Positions 39,401-52,003 of a stretch of 64,000 nucleotides of DNA are shown here, piece after piece. The stretch's first letter is position 1; each line of letters begins with the position of its first letter. The position numbers were made by a program, and so were the translations under genes. The DNA is from Atherinomorus stipes (lineage: Eukaryota; Chordata; Actinopteri; Atheriniformes; Atherinidae), in contig JALJCO010010476.1 in the NCBI GenBank assembly GCA_023101725.1, positions 682,001-746,000 of the forward strand. The letters are read 5' to 3'. The notes below the pieces were generated by a model. It was not told where the DNA came from. It made no database searches and saw only the letters and a list, made by a program, of their open reading frames with translations.

Positions 39401-41537
39401 GCTGTATACTATAAAATGCTGCTAGATTCATCAGTAAAAATCTTTGATAAGATAGAAGCTGAGAGTGATATTTCCCATCTATGTAAAAGCGCATCTCTGG
39501 CCTATTAAACAAGACTAGATAAGGTCGACTGCCTGAAGGTGTTAATGACAGCGCTCCCTCCTGAAAACCTTGCAAAGTATTTTTAAACAGCAAATAGGCC
39601 CAATGAGAATACTGTGTGCCTGCGAGCACTTTAATAGTAACAGGTGTAAAAAGCTGTCTAATACAACACTAACAAGGAGGAAAGGTTGTTGAAGCTCGTG
39701 ATGCTTTGTTAGGTTATACAAGTACAGTTTTATGTGGTTTTGGAGGGAGGTTTGAGTGGGGGTTATTTACCATGTTATTCAAGTTATTTTAGGTCATCAT
39801 TCAGGAAATCTAAGCATATTAGTGTAAAAATAGGGTGTTTTTAAGTATATAATAGTTATTCAAAAAGCCAGTGTGAAAGCTTCTTTTCTGTATCTTGTTA
39901 AATACAGGTTTCTGTTGAAGCTAAGAGAACAGCTGGGAGCTGAGACATTGTGCTGGTGTGGTACTGTTTTTCTCAGTACAGTGAATTTGACAGGGTCGTT
40001 TCACTCTCTGCGGAGTGCCCGGTAATTTGCCAGATGCAGCAATTATCGGTATCTATGGAAACCACGCACAGGCCCTCTTTCTGTTTTTAGCTCCACTTTG
40101 TGTGGAGGAAAAACCATTGGGGGCAGGAGGAAACGGTGGCGTTTAGAGACAGGACAAAGTGGCACTCTGACTGTTACTGTTAGTGTGAGGGAAAATAGTG
40201 CAAGGCACAGTAGACGCAGGCAAAAAGGGGTGATGCATGTACAGATTTACAGGTTTGATAGTGAAGGTACTTTAAGCAGAAGGTCACTCACTCCGTCTCT
40301 CTATTTTGTGCAACCTGAGTCAACTTCGTCCACGGGTTGTAGGCTGAATCGATGCTGTACAGACGCATGTGCATGGCCAACACATGGAAGAGCTGATCTG
40401 AAAGAAGCAACAACAAAACATCTCATTATTACCCTCTAAATGCCTGGAAAAGGAACTAAAAAAAGTGTTAAATGGAGCATCTTCTGTCACAGCAGCAAAC
40501 AATGTAGATCAAATGATGAAAGCCCTTGAAGTGACTGCAGGCCAATGCTTGGCTCAGATAAAACCAGGCCAGGCCAGATGGATTCGTGGCTAAGCCTGAT
40601 AGCCTTGAGCGACTCTTTGGTAAGGCTACACCTGTTCGTTGTGAAACTAATGGAACATGAAGAGAGCCCCTTGTGCACACACAATCTCCCGATAACATAC
40701 ATCCTTCTAACAGAAGGACACATTGAAATCTGAACTGTTTTCTCAGAAAAAAAACTGTTTCAAGAATGAAATTTATCTCATTCTGGTTTGGCAAAAATGT
40801 AGGAAACTGGCCTTTATTTATTTATTTATTAAATATAGTAAGTAAAGGTAAGCGGTCCCATTTTAGTCTGAAATGAAAAACTGTACAAAAGCTATAAACA
40901 TGTAACAAACCAGGTGGACCACATTTGAAATCAGTGACATTTTATCTTAGTCTCTTGTTATATAAATGCAACACCTTATGCACAACTTTTCTTGTTAACA
41001 AAATTCATTCCATTTGATTGAGCTTTGTAGGGAATTATGATGCTTTAATGGCAACAGAGTGCTTCAAATAATCAGCTCTTCAATTTGACCTGTACTCGAA
41101 TTATCAATACTTGGAGCAACATTGCCCCCCAGTGTTAAAAAAAACATAGAGCAAAGGGAAAGTGACGCATCTGTCAGTCTCTGGTTGCATCCCATTTGTC
41201 TTCACTACAGCTTGTTTCCTTTCTGCCATCGCCCCCTCCCTTTAGTAACAGAGCAACCTGAGACAGGCATCTAAAAAGATGGATTAAGTGTTTGAGAAAT
41301 AGAGGGGAGGTGAATCAAATCATGACTGTGATTCCCAATGTGTTCAAAATATATACAGATGGATGCATGTTCCAAATTTCATACCCCCCCCCCCCCCCCC
41401 CAGAAACAAACAAACAAAAAAAATACATATAGATATTTTATATATACATATACAGTATATGTGTGTGTATATGTATAGATATATAGATATATACACATAT
41501 ATCTATCTATATATATATCTATCTATATGTATATCTA

Positions 41538-41583
<46 letters not shown>

Positions 41584-44500
41584 CAAGTGTAATCATGTTT
41601 TCGTGCATAATAAAAACAAATAAATTGTTAGAGATTCTTCTGGGAGATGAATGTTGCAATGGGTGACCACATTTTCTAAAAGGTTAACATCAGTTTTCTC
41701 TGACAAAGTTGCTACACATCAATAAATCAGCAACAATAAGGTGTGTTACTCTGCTCTTAGAAAAGGAGGAGGAATTTTTACATATGACTAACTTAAGAAA
41801 AACAAGGATATTGTCTCAGCTGGAAATGAATTAACATCTGTAAATGCCAGAGCATACACTCTGGTGAGTCAACAAATCACTGAACTCAGGGCTATTTATT
41901 GAATTTGTAAAAAAAGTATCATCCACAGTCTGATAACCTGTCCAGGTGAACTCACTTTAGTTTCCTCTGATTTTTATGGAAATAGATATTAAAATCACTA
42001 TTAGCTTTAACTATTCAATTTATCATGGAACTTTAAAGACAAACAACGTAACTTTTAGACCTTAAAAATTTTCGTTTCTGACTCGTTTTGATGGCACGCC
42101 AACATTCATTATGCGCATTTTTAAGCTGTCACTGCTCAGAGGCGCATCACATACTAGCAAACGGATATGAACCAGATATGAGCACCGCGGGTGTTTTGAA
42201 CACACAGTCAGATTCGGCAAAGAAACCCAAGGAAACATTACCGGAGGAAGAGAGGAAAAGAAAGAGAGGAAGAGACAAAACAAAAGTCAAGATAGATGCT
42301 AGTTTAGCTGCCGATAGGGGGCGCGTCACTGAGAAAACGAGAACGTTCCGCCTGCAGCTAGCGGTTGTGTTGTGCAGCATACAGCCCTATCAAATCAGCA
42401 ATCATGGAGGGAATCAAACATTTAAAACGGAATTCATTATAAATGAGGAATATCACTGAACTGAGTGTGGAGTGGATGTGCCATGGAGTGCCGAGCTTTT
42501 CTCCTGGCGCCCTGTTCCACGAATGTTTCAGAGTGCAGCATCTCTGTTGTGGTTGAGTTCGTAGTACAGTCGACTACAGCAGGATCACAACATTGCACTA
42601 TTGTTGCTGCTTTACAGCATTTTAAGTGAATAATAAACGAGCAAAAGGTGATTTAGCAGTCCGACCCTGTCATGTGTTGCGCTTTGATCACTTCCCCAGC
42701 CAGGCAGGCCTACTGTGGAGAAGTGTCTGATGAAAACGGAGCTTTCAGTTCTGCGTGGGCAGATTCATTTGTTTTCATTGCTGACTAGATTAGTTTGCGT
42801 AGCTATGTTCATTTTTGTGAAATAGTCGTATTATTTTTCAGGTAGACAGCTTACTGCACGCGCCAGTAAAAGGATGACAGCACACAGGACGGCATGTTTG
42901 GTTTGCTGTCGGTGGAAAATTTAAGTTTAGCGTCCTTTTTCCACCCTCCATAAATACGAGGACTCAAATAGACATTTTCTTGAAAGCAACCTTCAACCCA
43001 ACCTCTTTTTTTTTTAAGTTTAAAATGTTTTTACTGCATGCAGAAATGTAAATTCCTTTTCTCTGCAGTTGTTTATTGATTTTATAAATGCAATACATTT
43101 AACATAAAGGCAACGGAAAAACATTCAAGTTTTATTTCATTTTAAATATCAAAGTCAGTTGTGGCTCTCAAGTGTTTTCTTTATTATAGGAAACGGGTCC
43201 AATTAGCTATTTGACTGGTAGCCTAAAGGTTGCCAACCCCTTAGGCTTATAAAGACTTTTAGATTTTTGCAGCTCCAGACAGATTTGTTTTTTGTTTTTT
43301 TGGTCCATTATGGTTCTTTGAACATTTTGGGTTGCCGACCCCTGGTCTCTGCTCATATCAGCATACTGCCCTGGTCAATAAAAAAGTCACTTATTCTATC
43401 TATAGTTCACTTTCTAAACCTTTTCCCCTGATGGCACAGACATTACAAGATGTCAATGCCACAGAGCAGTATTTAGCTCAACTGGTTAAGCCAGTGATTC
43501 TCAAACTTTTTTTTGCAGGGCCCCCCTTTCATTGGAAATAATAATGTCAAGCCCCCCCATCCCACCACAGCTACCTCATGCACCCAAACATTTACCATGA
43601 AATACATGAAAAAATGCACTGCATTTGAGGTGGGGGGAAAGCCTATTGAGTCATCATCATTTTTTCATTAGTACTTTTAAGAATATGCCCATTTTTTGTT
43701 AGAAGTACAAAAACTAGGCCTTGCTGGACCCCCCTGGGGAGCCCGCCCCCCAGTTTGAGAACCACTGGGTTAAGCAGCCACCCCATGTACAAAGGCCCAG
43801 GCTCCCCAGCGCAGCTGGCCCGGGTTTGATTCCCGACCTAGACCCTTTGCTGCATGTCTTCCCTCACTCTCTCTGATCCCCTTTCCTGTCAGTCTACTGT
43901 CAAATAAAGGCCACTAGAGCCACAAAAATCCTTTTAAAAAAGATATCAATGCCAGGATTCAGCAAACTCAAACTGTACAGAGTGAGGCAGGGAGAATGAC
44001 GCATAATTTTTTACATGTGGATTGGCCAGAGGTCCAGTCATTAACCCCATTGAGACCCTCTATGCTGGAGAAGATTTAATTTATTATAAATACTTAGGGA
44101 TGCACGATAACTGTTTTTTAAAACTGATACAATAACCAATAAATTTTAGCTCCTAAAGGCCGATACCGATAACAGATACCGATAACACACATACATACCC
44201 AATTATACCAAATCAAAAACTCCAACTATATGGGGTAGTTTGTGTCTAAAATAAGAAGGTAAAGTGGTTTGGAAGCGGCTTGGGGTCTCCCCTGTGAAGC
44301 AGCAGCTTTCCTTCTCCAATTGCAATATCTCAAAGAGAAAAGCTAAAAAGTGGGATTTTCAACTTTTGCATGTCTGATCTGAAAAATTCCAACTTTGTGG
44401 GCTATATATAAGTTTTCGGGGCAGGTTGTCATATTGGACTTATCGGAATGATGTAATTATTTCCTGTTATCGGCCCGATAATTATCGTGCATCCCTATCA

Positions 44501-47500
44501 ATACTTTATCTCCCATAATCAATAAAAGAACTTAGTGAAAAATGACAGCAACTTTGGACAGAAGTGAGTGTTTTCACTTTGGATAATTTTATCAAAATGG
44601 TGTCACATGTGAACCATAATCCAAGTGAAAGGTGGACAAATAAATCATTGGTCAATCTTGTAAATAATGCACTAAAGGTGCAAATATACCAGTCACATAA
44701 ACGGAGGGATTCAAAAAACAGAAAATAGCTGTTATCATCACATACTGAAAGTATGCACAAGTGATGTCACCATCCCTTGACTTTAAACTCCATGTACTGT
44801 AGCAGCCACATAGTCCCCAAGATTACTTCAATAAAAGGGCTGTAGCCATTTGAGGGCTGGACTCTATAATTTTGATTTTGCTCATTCATGGAAATTGAAA
44901 AGAGCTTGTTTTCGTAGTCAACTGTAACCTCATCAGCTGAACACGCAAAGTGTCTATTGGGAGGCAGGCTCAGGAACCCAATGGGCTCAGAGTTAGCAAA
45001 CGTCTGCTTTTTCCTTTAAATCCATTTCCCTAAGAAGAATGAACACGAGTGTACTGCAACTGAACAAATGTGGCAGTCAGCATGACTATACAGTGTTAAT
45101 GTTGCTCAAAAATGGCAAACCTTCAGTGTGAAATCTCTTTTCAGCCGCTCAGTAATGACCGGCTGTTTTACAGCAGCAGTCACAGCTCTGACAGACCAAT
45201 TAAATAAACAGAAAATAGGGAGTAGTTTGCACAACAAACTGACCTCTAATCAGATTCACTTTAATTCATACATCCATTATTCATATATGTTTTAGCAAAA
45301 GATTACAGCTATAACTGTGAATAAAGATTCAAATCAGTGTTTATATGAGTTAATAACAAATGTTAATATCTTGTTATCAGCTCTTTGTTATCATTTTTCT
45401 CCCTCAGTTGGTCAGAGTGTAACCTGGAAGTTTGGTTACAAGTCTCACATTTAGCTAGATTTGATTAAAAATGAAGAATTCACAGCAATACCATCCAAGC
45501 CAATGGTCTTGCCATCTTACAATGACACTGCATCCTATAAAACTTAAAACATTTCAATTCGCTAAATATCCACACACTCTTTGACAGCACTTTCTATTAA
45601 ACAGGAAACAAGATACTGTATATGAATATCACTGAAAGATGGAGACTATTCTCTTGTCTACTGAATGTGTTATTATAATCATAGGGTTTATAATATTATA
45701 GGGACAGTAATTAATCACTATAAAAGAAATCAAATATAAGGAGTCAAAGTAGTAACTACTTACTTAGACATGAGCGTTTGGCAGCTGCACTTGCTCCTCC
45801 AGAGCACAGGTTTCCTCCCCGATGCACAAGTTCCAACTCCAAGTTGCTCCTGAGGTGACAGAGTTGTGAGCATTAACTAACAGACAGAACAAACTAATAT
45901 CAGCTGTTAAGCTGGTGTAAATGGAAAACCTAAACCACCTGTGCAGGCCTGACAGCCAGACAATACTTTAAATTGGAGAGTGGGTAAACTGTTTTACAGT
46001 GGGGAGAATTCACAGAAAGAACAAAAATCAAAGTAAAAATTCTAAAATCCATTTTTTGTATAATTTAAAATAAAAGTGATTAATCAGCCACTATGTGAGA
46101 TAGTTTATGGGGAAAAAAGTTTCTCTGTGTGAAGTCTTGGGTAAACCTTTGATCAATTGGAAATACCATTGGTCAAGAGAGGTTTGCAGGAGAACAGTTA
46201 GATAATCAGTACCACTAGTGGGACCAACACAGATATAGATTTAGAGAATGACTAAACCCAATACACAACCTGTGATTTTTTTATCAACATTTATTATTGT
46301 AATAGTGCCAAGAGTATTACAAAATATTAATAATTTGTATTCTATCCACTTTCAGCCATTATTTGTTTCTCCACAGTCAGACAACTTATTGAATCTGAAT
46401 CAGTGACTGACCAGTAAAACTTCACATTAACCAGTAGTCAATGATTTTTCATGCTAAACGGATAAATGGATCTGCTTCTGAACTTTGATTTAGGTGACAT
46501 TCAAATGTGTTCACTTCACTTGGACAAAGAAACTTCACTTGCACATTTCGCTGCTGTCCAGTCAGTTGAAACCTGCTGCTGCCTCAGCAGGTAAGACAGA
46601 TATACAAAAGGATGGAAAAGCAAAACTCTACAGCCACATGGCTATTCTGACAAACCTCTTCAATGGACAACAGCACTAGTTTGTCTGGAAAGTCAAAGTT
46701 TGCTAAGCTGGCAAAAAAAAGATAAGTGTACTGCAGATATGCAGTTCACTGAGACGTAAATACACCAGGACACAAATTCAGAAAAAAATTAGTTATCCCG
46801 CTATTTTTTAAAAATGTTTAATTCAATTTAATTTTTAACAAGTGCTGCTTCTGTTCTCTGTTTGACAGAAACCAGGTAGTAAGTAAGTAGTAAGTTTTAT
46901 TTCTATAGCGCCTTTCACACACAAGGTGCTGCACAGAGGGAACAATTAAAATACAAGAAAAAAAAAAAAAAAAAAAAATCGATTGAAGAAGAAAGAAGAA
47001 AAGAAAAAAAAAAAAAAATCAACTTCGATGCAGTATTCTTTACATGGCAACTGCTGAGAGTGTGAAAGTGTGGGTTTTGGCAGAAATGGCTGCTGTGTAC
47101 CATTATATTCAGCTTTAAGTTATGCAGCCTTCCCTTTTTAACAATTTGATTAGGAAGGTGAAAGATGTTGCTAATCCAAGCCATTTTCCATTTGCCTGTT
47201 TTGCAGCAGCGATTCCATATCAAATAAATGGTAGCTTTCTCTAAGCAAATTTGAACAAGCTTGACCATTAGTGTAAAAACCCATCCAAACAGAAATATGT
47301 GCATAATCCTCAACGTGTTTTCTACAAAAATTAAAACATTTTTTACTTCTAATTTTAAATTCTCAAAATTAAAAGAAAAAAGGAAAATGTAACTAAAACC
47401 TTAAACAAAGCAGATTGATTGTAAAACAGATAAGTCGAGCAAAAATAAGACTGATTGGGATTGAATCATCCTACCACTGGCCATTTCTTCCTATGGGCCA

Positions 47501-49618
47501 TAGAGGAGGGGCAAATCCTCGGGTTTCCTGGGAGAAAAAGCAATTTCACATAGATAATGCAGCTACGGTGAAGCTCCATCTGGCTTTTACTGATAAGAGC
47601 ACCCCTGTGACAGAGGAATTTTCCACTCCTCAGGCAATTTGTGCTGTTCATTGAACTTCAGAAAGCCAACAGGCACCCAGACTCTCTTAAGGGATATATT
47701 CTGTTTAGGGTGGGGGCTAAGGGAACTGCAGCATTGGGTGGGCAAAAGGTCTGGATGGTTACACTACATGAAGGGCTGAATTTTTTAGAATGGGAGTGAT
47801 GTAGAATCAGAGACCCCAAGGTGATTTGGTGGGGCCAGTCATGTAATTTCACCCGTGACTACGCTGTATGATACAAATGCCTGAGAGGACTGTGTAATTT
47901 CTCTCTTCTTGTTTTTTTTATTTTGTTTTGTGGATAAAAATTCAATAAAGAATTATGGGTTGGATGAAACTTAATCATCTTAAATGACTAGTGTCCTCTA
48001 AGGACACATTCACACCAGGATAGTCTAGGAGACTTGGTTCGACTAGCTGGGTAATTCCAAAAGATTCTGCACCTTCCTTTGGTTTGCTTTTGATTGGGTT
48101 TTTTTCCCCCCTTGGTCTACAAACTCAACTAAAAAGCCTAGTGAATTATAAAGAACAGGGCCCGGTTGTTCAATGGGCTCTATGCACAGCTCCACTACTT
48201 CCTGAAGTTAAGGTAGCTCCTTTGTTTCCTGTCTTTCATTATTGGACGAACTGATTAACCCGGGTGTGTCTGATCTCAGCACCTAGCCAGACATGAACAA
48301 AATGGAGTCGTGCATAGAGCCTATTCTCGGTTATTTTAACCACTGGTTAACCCCTAACAGTCGATTAAATCCTTAACCTGCCGATAGCTAACCGACCATT
48401 AAATATGCATTGTTCAAAGCATGGTTAGTCATGCTGTCAGCTAACAGCACCGTCAAAGTTAACCATGTGGTTAGCGTCACTAGTTAGCACCAATGCATCC
48501 CACAATTCCCCATTTTGTTTACTTCTGGTATTGCAAAAAGTAAAGTTGTAAGTCTGTGTCTTCCTTATTGCTATAAGCAAGACAGTTTGCAGACTCTCAC
48601 TTTAGTTGACTTTATTTTCACAACGTGAACAGAGCTACTGCTAACCACAACATACTCTTCCTCATCCCCCAGTCTCTCTATCCTACCCCGTTCTCTTCAC
48701 ACTCTTGCGCCCCTTGCTCACTCGGCCTCACAGTACAGCAAACCCTCAGTAACAGAACACACAGGACACAGAAAGTATTGATAAGCGAACGATCCCTTTC
48801 ACTTCAAGGAAAAAGAGAGGCAGAAATTTCTCTGCCAATGAAGAAAATGTAGCCTAATTCAGACCAAAGCAAGATATTAATCTTTCTAAATACTTGTCCG
48901 TGTCCACAGTTTGTTGCACGCTCTAAATTGCTTTGCAAAGGATTACAAAGACCTGAATGCATTCTCTCCCAAAGTGGTGCACAACTCTACGTCAGAATAA
49001 TCCCCGATGTCAAAATCAAGGCTACCATAAACTCTGTTCTTCCTTCTCTGAATTGGCATCATGAACGCAACATTAACAACGCATGCCAAAATGAGAAATA
49101 ACCACACCGTAAAAACTTTAGCAGCGGTACTTGGGTGGCATTAACTTTAAGATAGTCAAGATAACATATGGTTAAAGTTTACTGAGTTTTGTACAACAAG
49201 ATAACCAGACTGTTAAAGTTAACGGTCGGTTAAATGTATTTAATGGTTGGTTAAAAAATAACCGCGTTTTGAACAACTGGGCCCAGATGTGTTTGTAAAG
49301 TTTTTAACAAACATACACTTGCACTGTTTGCTCAGAAGCAAAAAGTTAATAAAACAAAGAAAGAAAAACTTCCAAGAGCATCCAATGACTCTGCTCTTAC
49401 CTTGCCACTGAATACATGAAGAGGAAATCATTGTCAGGGGAACCAGGGTTCTTGCCATAGTCCATGTATTTCTTCTGAGTGGTGTTCTTGATGTCTTTAA
49501 TAACCAGCTCCATTTCTTTACTCAAGTTGGACTCCGTCTTGAAATGAAATAAAAAAAACTTTATTAATTCCAAAAGGAAATTATCAAGGAAGAAAAGAAA
49601 CAAACCGTTAATGTGAGA

Positions 49619-49659
<41 letters not shown>

Positions 49660-51970
49660 AGTATAAATTTCAGTTCTGTCGAGAATATACTGCTTAATAG
49701 GGGTGCACTGACTGCATTTTTTGACCAATCACCAATCTTTAAAAAGCCTGACCTGCCGATTAAAACAATTGTTTTTTTTAAATTACAGCTTCAATGTTTG
49801 CATTCTGTTTCATTAAAAAACAATTAACAATACTGGTGAAAAACTAGTTTTAACTTCACATACGGTGGTGTTCTCAAATAAGTATAAATTAAAGTTTTGT
49901 TTCTGTCCAAACCACAAAATTCTATCAGTTACTTTAGTCTTTATTTTCTCACATTTTAAAAACAAAACTAAAACTACAGCTTACATTTCAGACCTGTTTT
50001 TGGCCTCTTACCAAACATGAAGTCCACAGCAATATTTGCTTTCACAATACTGCATGGTTTGAAGTAGTTAAAATAATCTACTGGCCTTTATTACACATAT
50101 CTATGAGTCTAGATCATCAGGCTGGATGTTGTCTATTGTCTCTAGAGTGCCACAATACCAGAGAGTAACATGCTGTCTGCAGAGTATTATGGGCTGTCAT
50201 TTCTGAGTCTGTGTTTGTTCCTGTACTTGCTACATTGTGAGGACCGTTTTGCATCTTTAACCAACAAAGTGAGGATATTTTTGCAAAGAGAGGACATTTT
50301 GGCCAGTCCTCACTAAAAAAAAGACAAAGAAAAACCCATTTTTGAGGGTCAAGATTTGGTTTTAGAGTTTAGGTAAGAATTAGGTTTAGGTTAGGTTTAG
50401 GGTAAGGGGCTAGGGAATGCATTATGTCAATGAATGTCCTCACTAAGATAGAAATACACGGATGTGTGTGTGTGTGTGTTCTCTCTTGTCTGGCAAGTTC
50501 TATGTTAAAGAAATTAACTGTGCCAACCTATTCCATTTGTGATTCTTTATCTGCGCCACATAATGCTTCCACAGTGATGATGTGGAGGCGTCTATTTTTC
50601 CAAGTTGGTTCAGCTGGAACAGCAATCAGCTGGTGCTGATGTAATTCGCGTCAGCTCAAAATTCTCAGAAAACTGGAACGCACTCACAGCAACAGCAGGC
50701 CACTTTGCTTTCGTTCGCTTTGTCCTAAGCTTGATTGTTGGCTTCAAATTCTGCATACTCAGCTTTGTGGTTGGTCTTTTTTTTTTATGGAAAATGAGAT
50801 TTGTTGTATAGAAAATTTTGGTCGCAGCCCCACCACCACTTATTTCAGCCTTGCATGAATTGTAAATTGTGATTTTTTGTTCTTTTTCTTACTTCATAAT
50901 ACTGCCACAAAGACATCATTGGTTGACCGTGCTTCGTGACTGTTAACGCTGCAGATGCACGAGTGAGTGCAGACATGACCTGTTGGGCAGGCCTATCTGT
51001 CAGCCTTCCTTTACAGCAGAGCTAAAGGACCTTTGCGGAGGTAGATAAGATCCGTTTCATGTTTTTAACAGCCAATCGCCTTTCCAGAAATCCAGAATTC
51101 AGGAAATCAGGGCAATCATTTGATGCATCCCCAGTGCTAACAGAAGCTAAGAAAATATGTGGTTCAGTAGTATGAATGCACACTTTAAACACAGAGATTA
51201 CCATCATGTAAACATTAAGCTATGACAAAAGAATTAAAAATTGACATTTCAGATGGCAATCATTTTCATTGCTCAACAAAAGCATTGGTCTGACACTAAA
51301 GCCAACAGCTTAAGGGTTAGAATTGATGACAGTGATGCTTTTACATTCTCTGCATCTCACAAATTTCAAGGAGACACTAACACGATCAACAATCTCGATA
51401 GTTTAGCAATCAGACTTATTTTAGCTGCTGTAAACACTGTGGAAGTTGTCACCCATCAATAAGGAGTCTTCAGTGTACACATGGAAACTTAACATACTAG
51501 ATGTTCGTAATGATCAATGTTTGACCTCACAGTAAAACGTACTGGAAAAAGAGCCAGTTTTTCCTGCAGATCCTCTACTTCCTTCACAAGGACACATATT
51601 TTCTTGTTTGTGGGTGTGTGCCATGCACCAGCATCTGTGCCACGCCCAGGGCGACAGGGAAGGACACTGTTGGCAAACTGTCGGCAGAGTGGGCACGTAA
51701 ATTCACCCTTGTCAACAGAGAAACCCTGGAGTACCTGGTCATTCTGGAAAAAAGCACATGGGAGCCAAATATATTTAAAATATCCAATCCAAACTCAAAA
51801 CCCAACAGAGACTACTTAACTTTTTATAAGTAAATTTACAGTTAATCTGTATAATTGATCAATTTCTGAATATCTGAGCCAGTAACACCATATACAGTCA
51901 ACAAAACAGTAAAAAGTCAAGGGGCTCCTGTGATTATCATACAGCTACAGAATCAAGACTAAAAAGTGCT

Positions 51971-52003
<33 letters not shown>

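Larger units (their letters stand above)
36533..40291 (-). other. 3.8 kb ubr3 intron with two transposons
   Basis: Holds the helicase-fragment element (36672-37203) and Tc1-like copy 2 (37755-38979). The 38990-40291 part shows nothing recognisable. Confidence 0.75.
40398..45763 (-). other. 5.4 kb ubr3 intron rich in repeats
   Basis: Holds the simple-sequence tract 41384-41580, TTAA element copy 2 (42037-42350), the SINE split by a MITE (43462-43930) and a hAT MITE (44095-44497). No exon was found between. Confidence 0.75.
45850..49400 (-). other. 3.6 kb ubr3 intron
   Basis: Contains a short retroposon tail (46880-46940), A-rich tracts (46958-47018) and a TIR element (48158-49284). Nothing else was recognised. 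Confidence 0.7.
49538..51542 (-). other. 2.0 kb ubr3 intron
   Basis: Contains a 37-bp A run (49621-49657) and the dispersed GTGAGGACAT/GGTTAGG repeat (50225-50470). Nothing else was recognised. Confidence 0.7.

Noticed and set aside
45764..45849. Alternative frame [17 protein letters not shown] over the ubr3 exon
   Set aside because: It seemed to fit the phase of the exon at 36432, but the true next exon is at 40292, and the frame [18 protein letters not shown] joins in phase on both sides and matches UBR3.
46915..47313. 132-residue minus-strand frame
   Set aside because: No similarity recognised; it includes a poly-Phe part from an A-rich tract and lies in a ubr3 intron.
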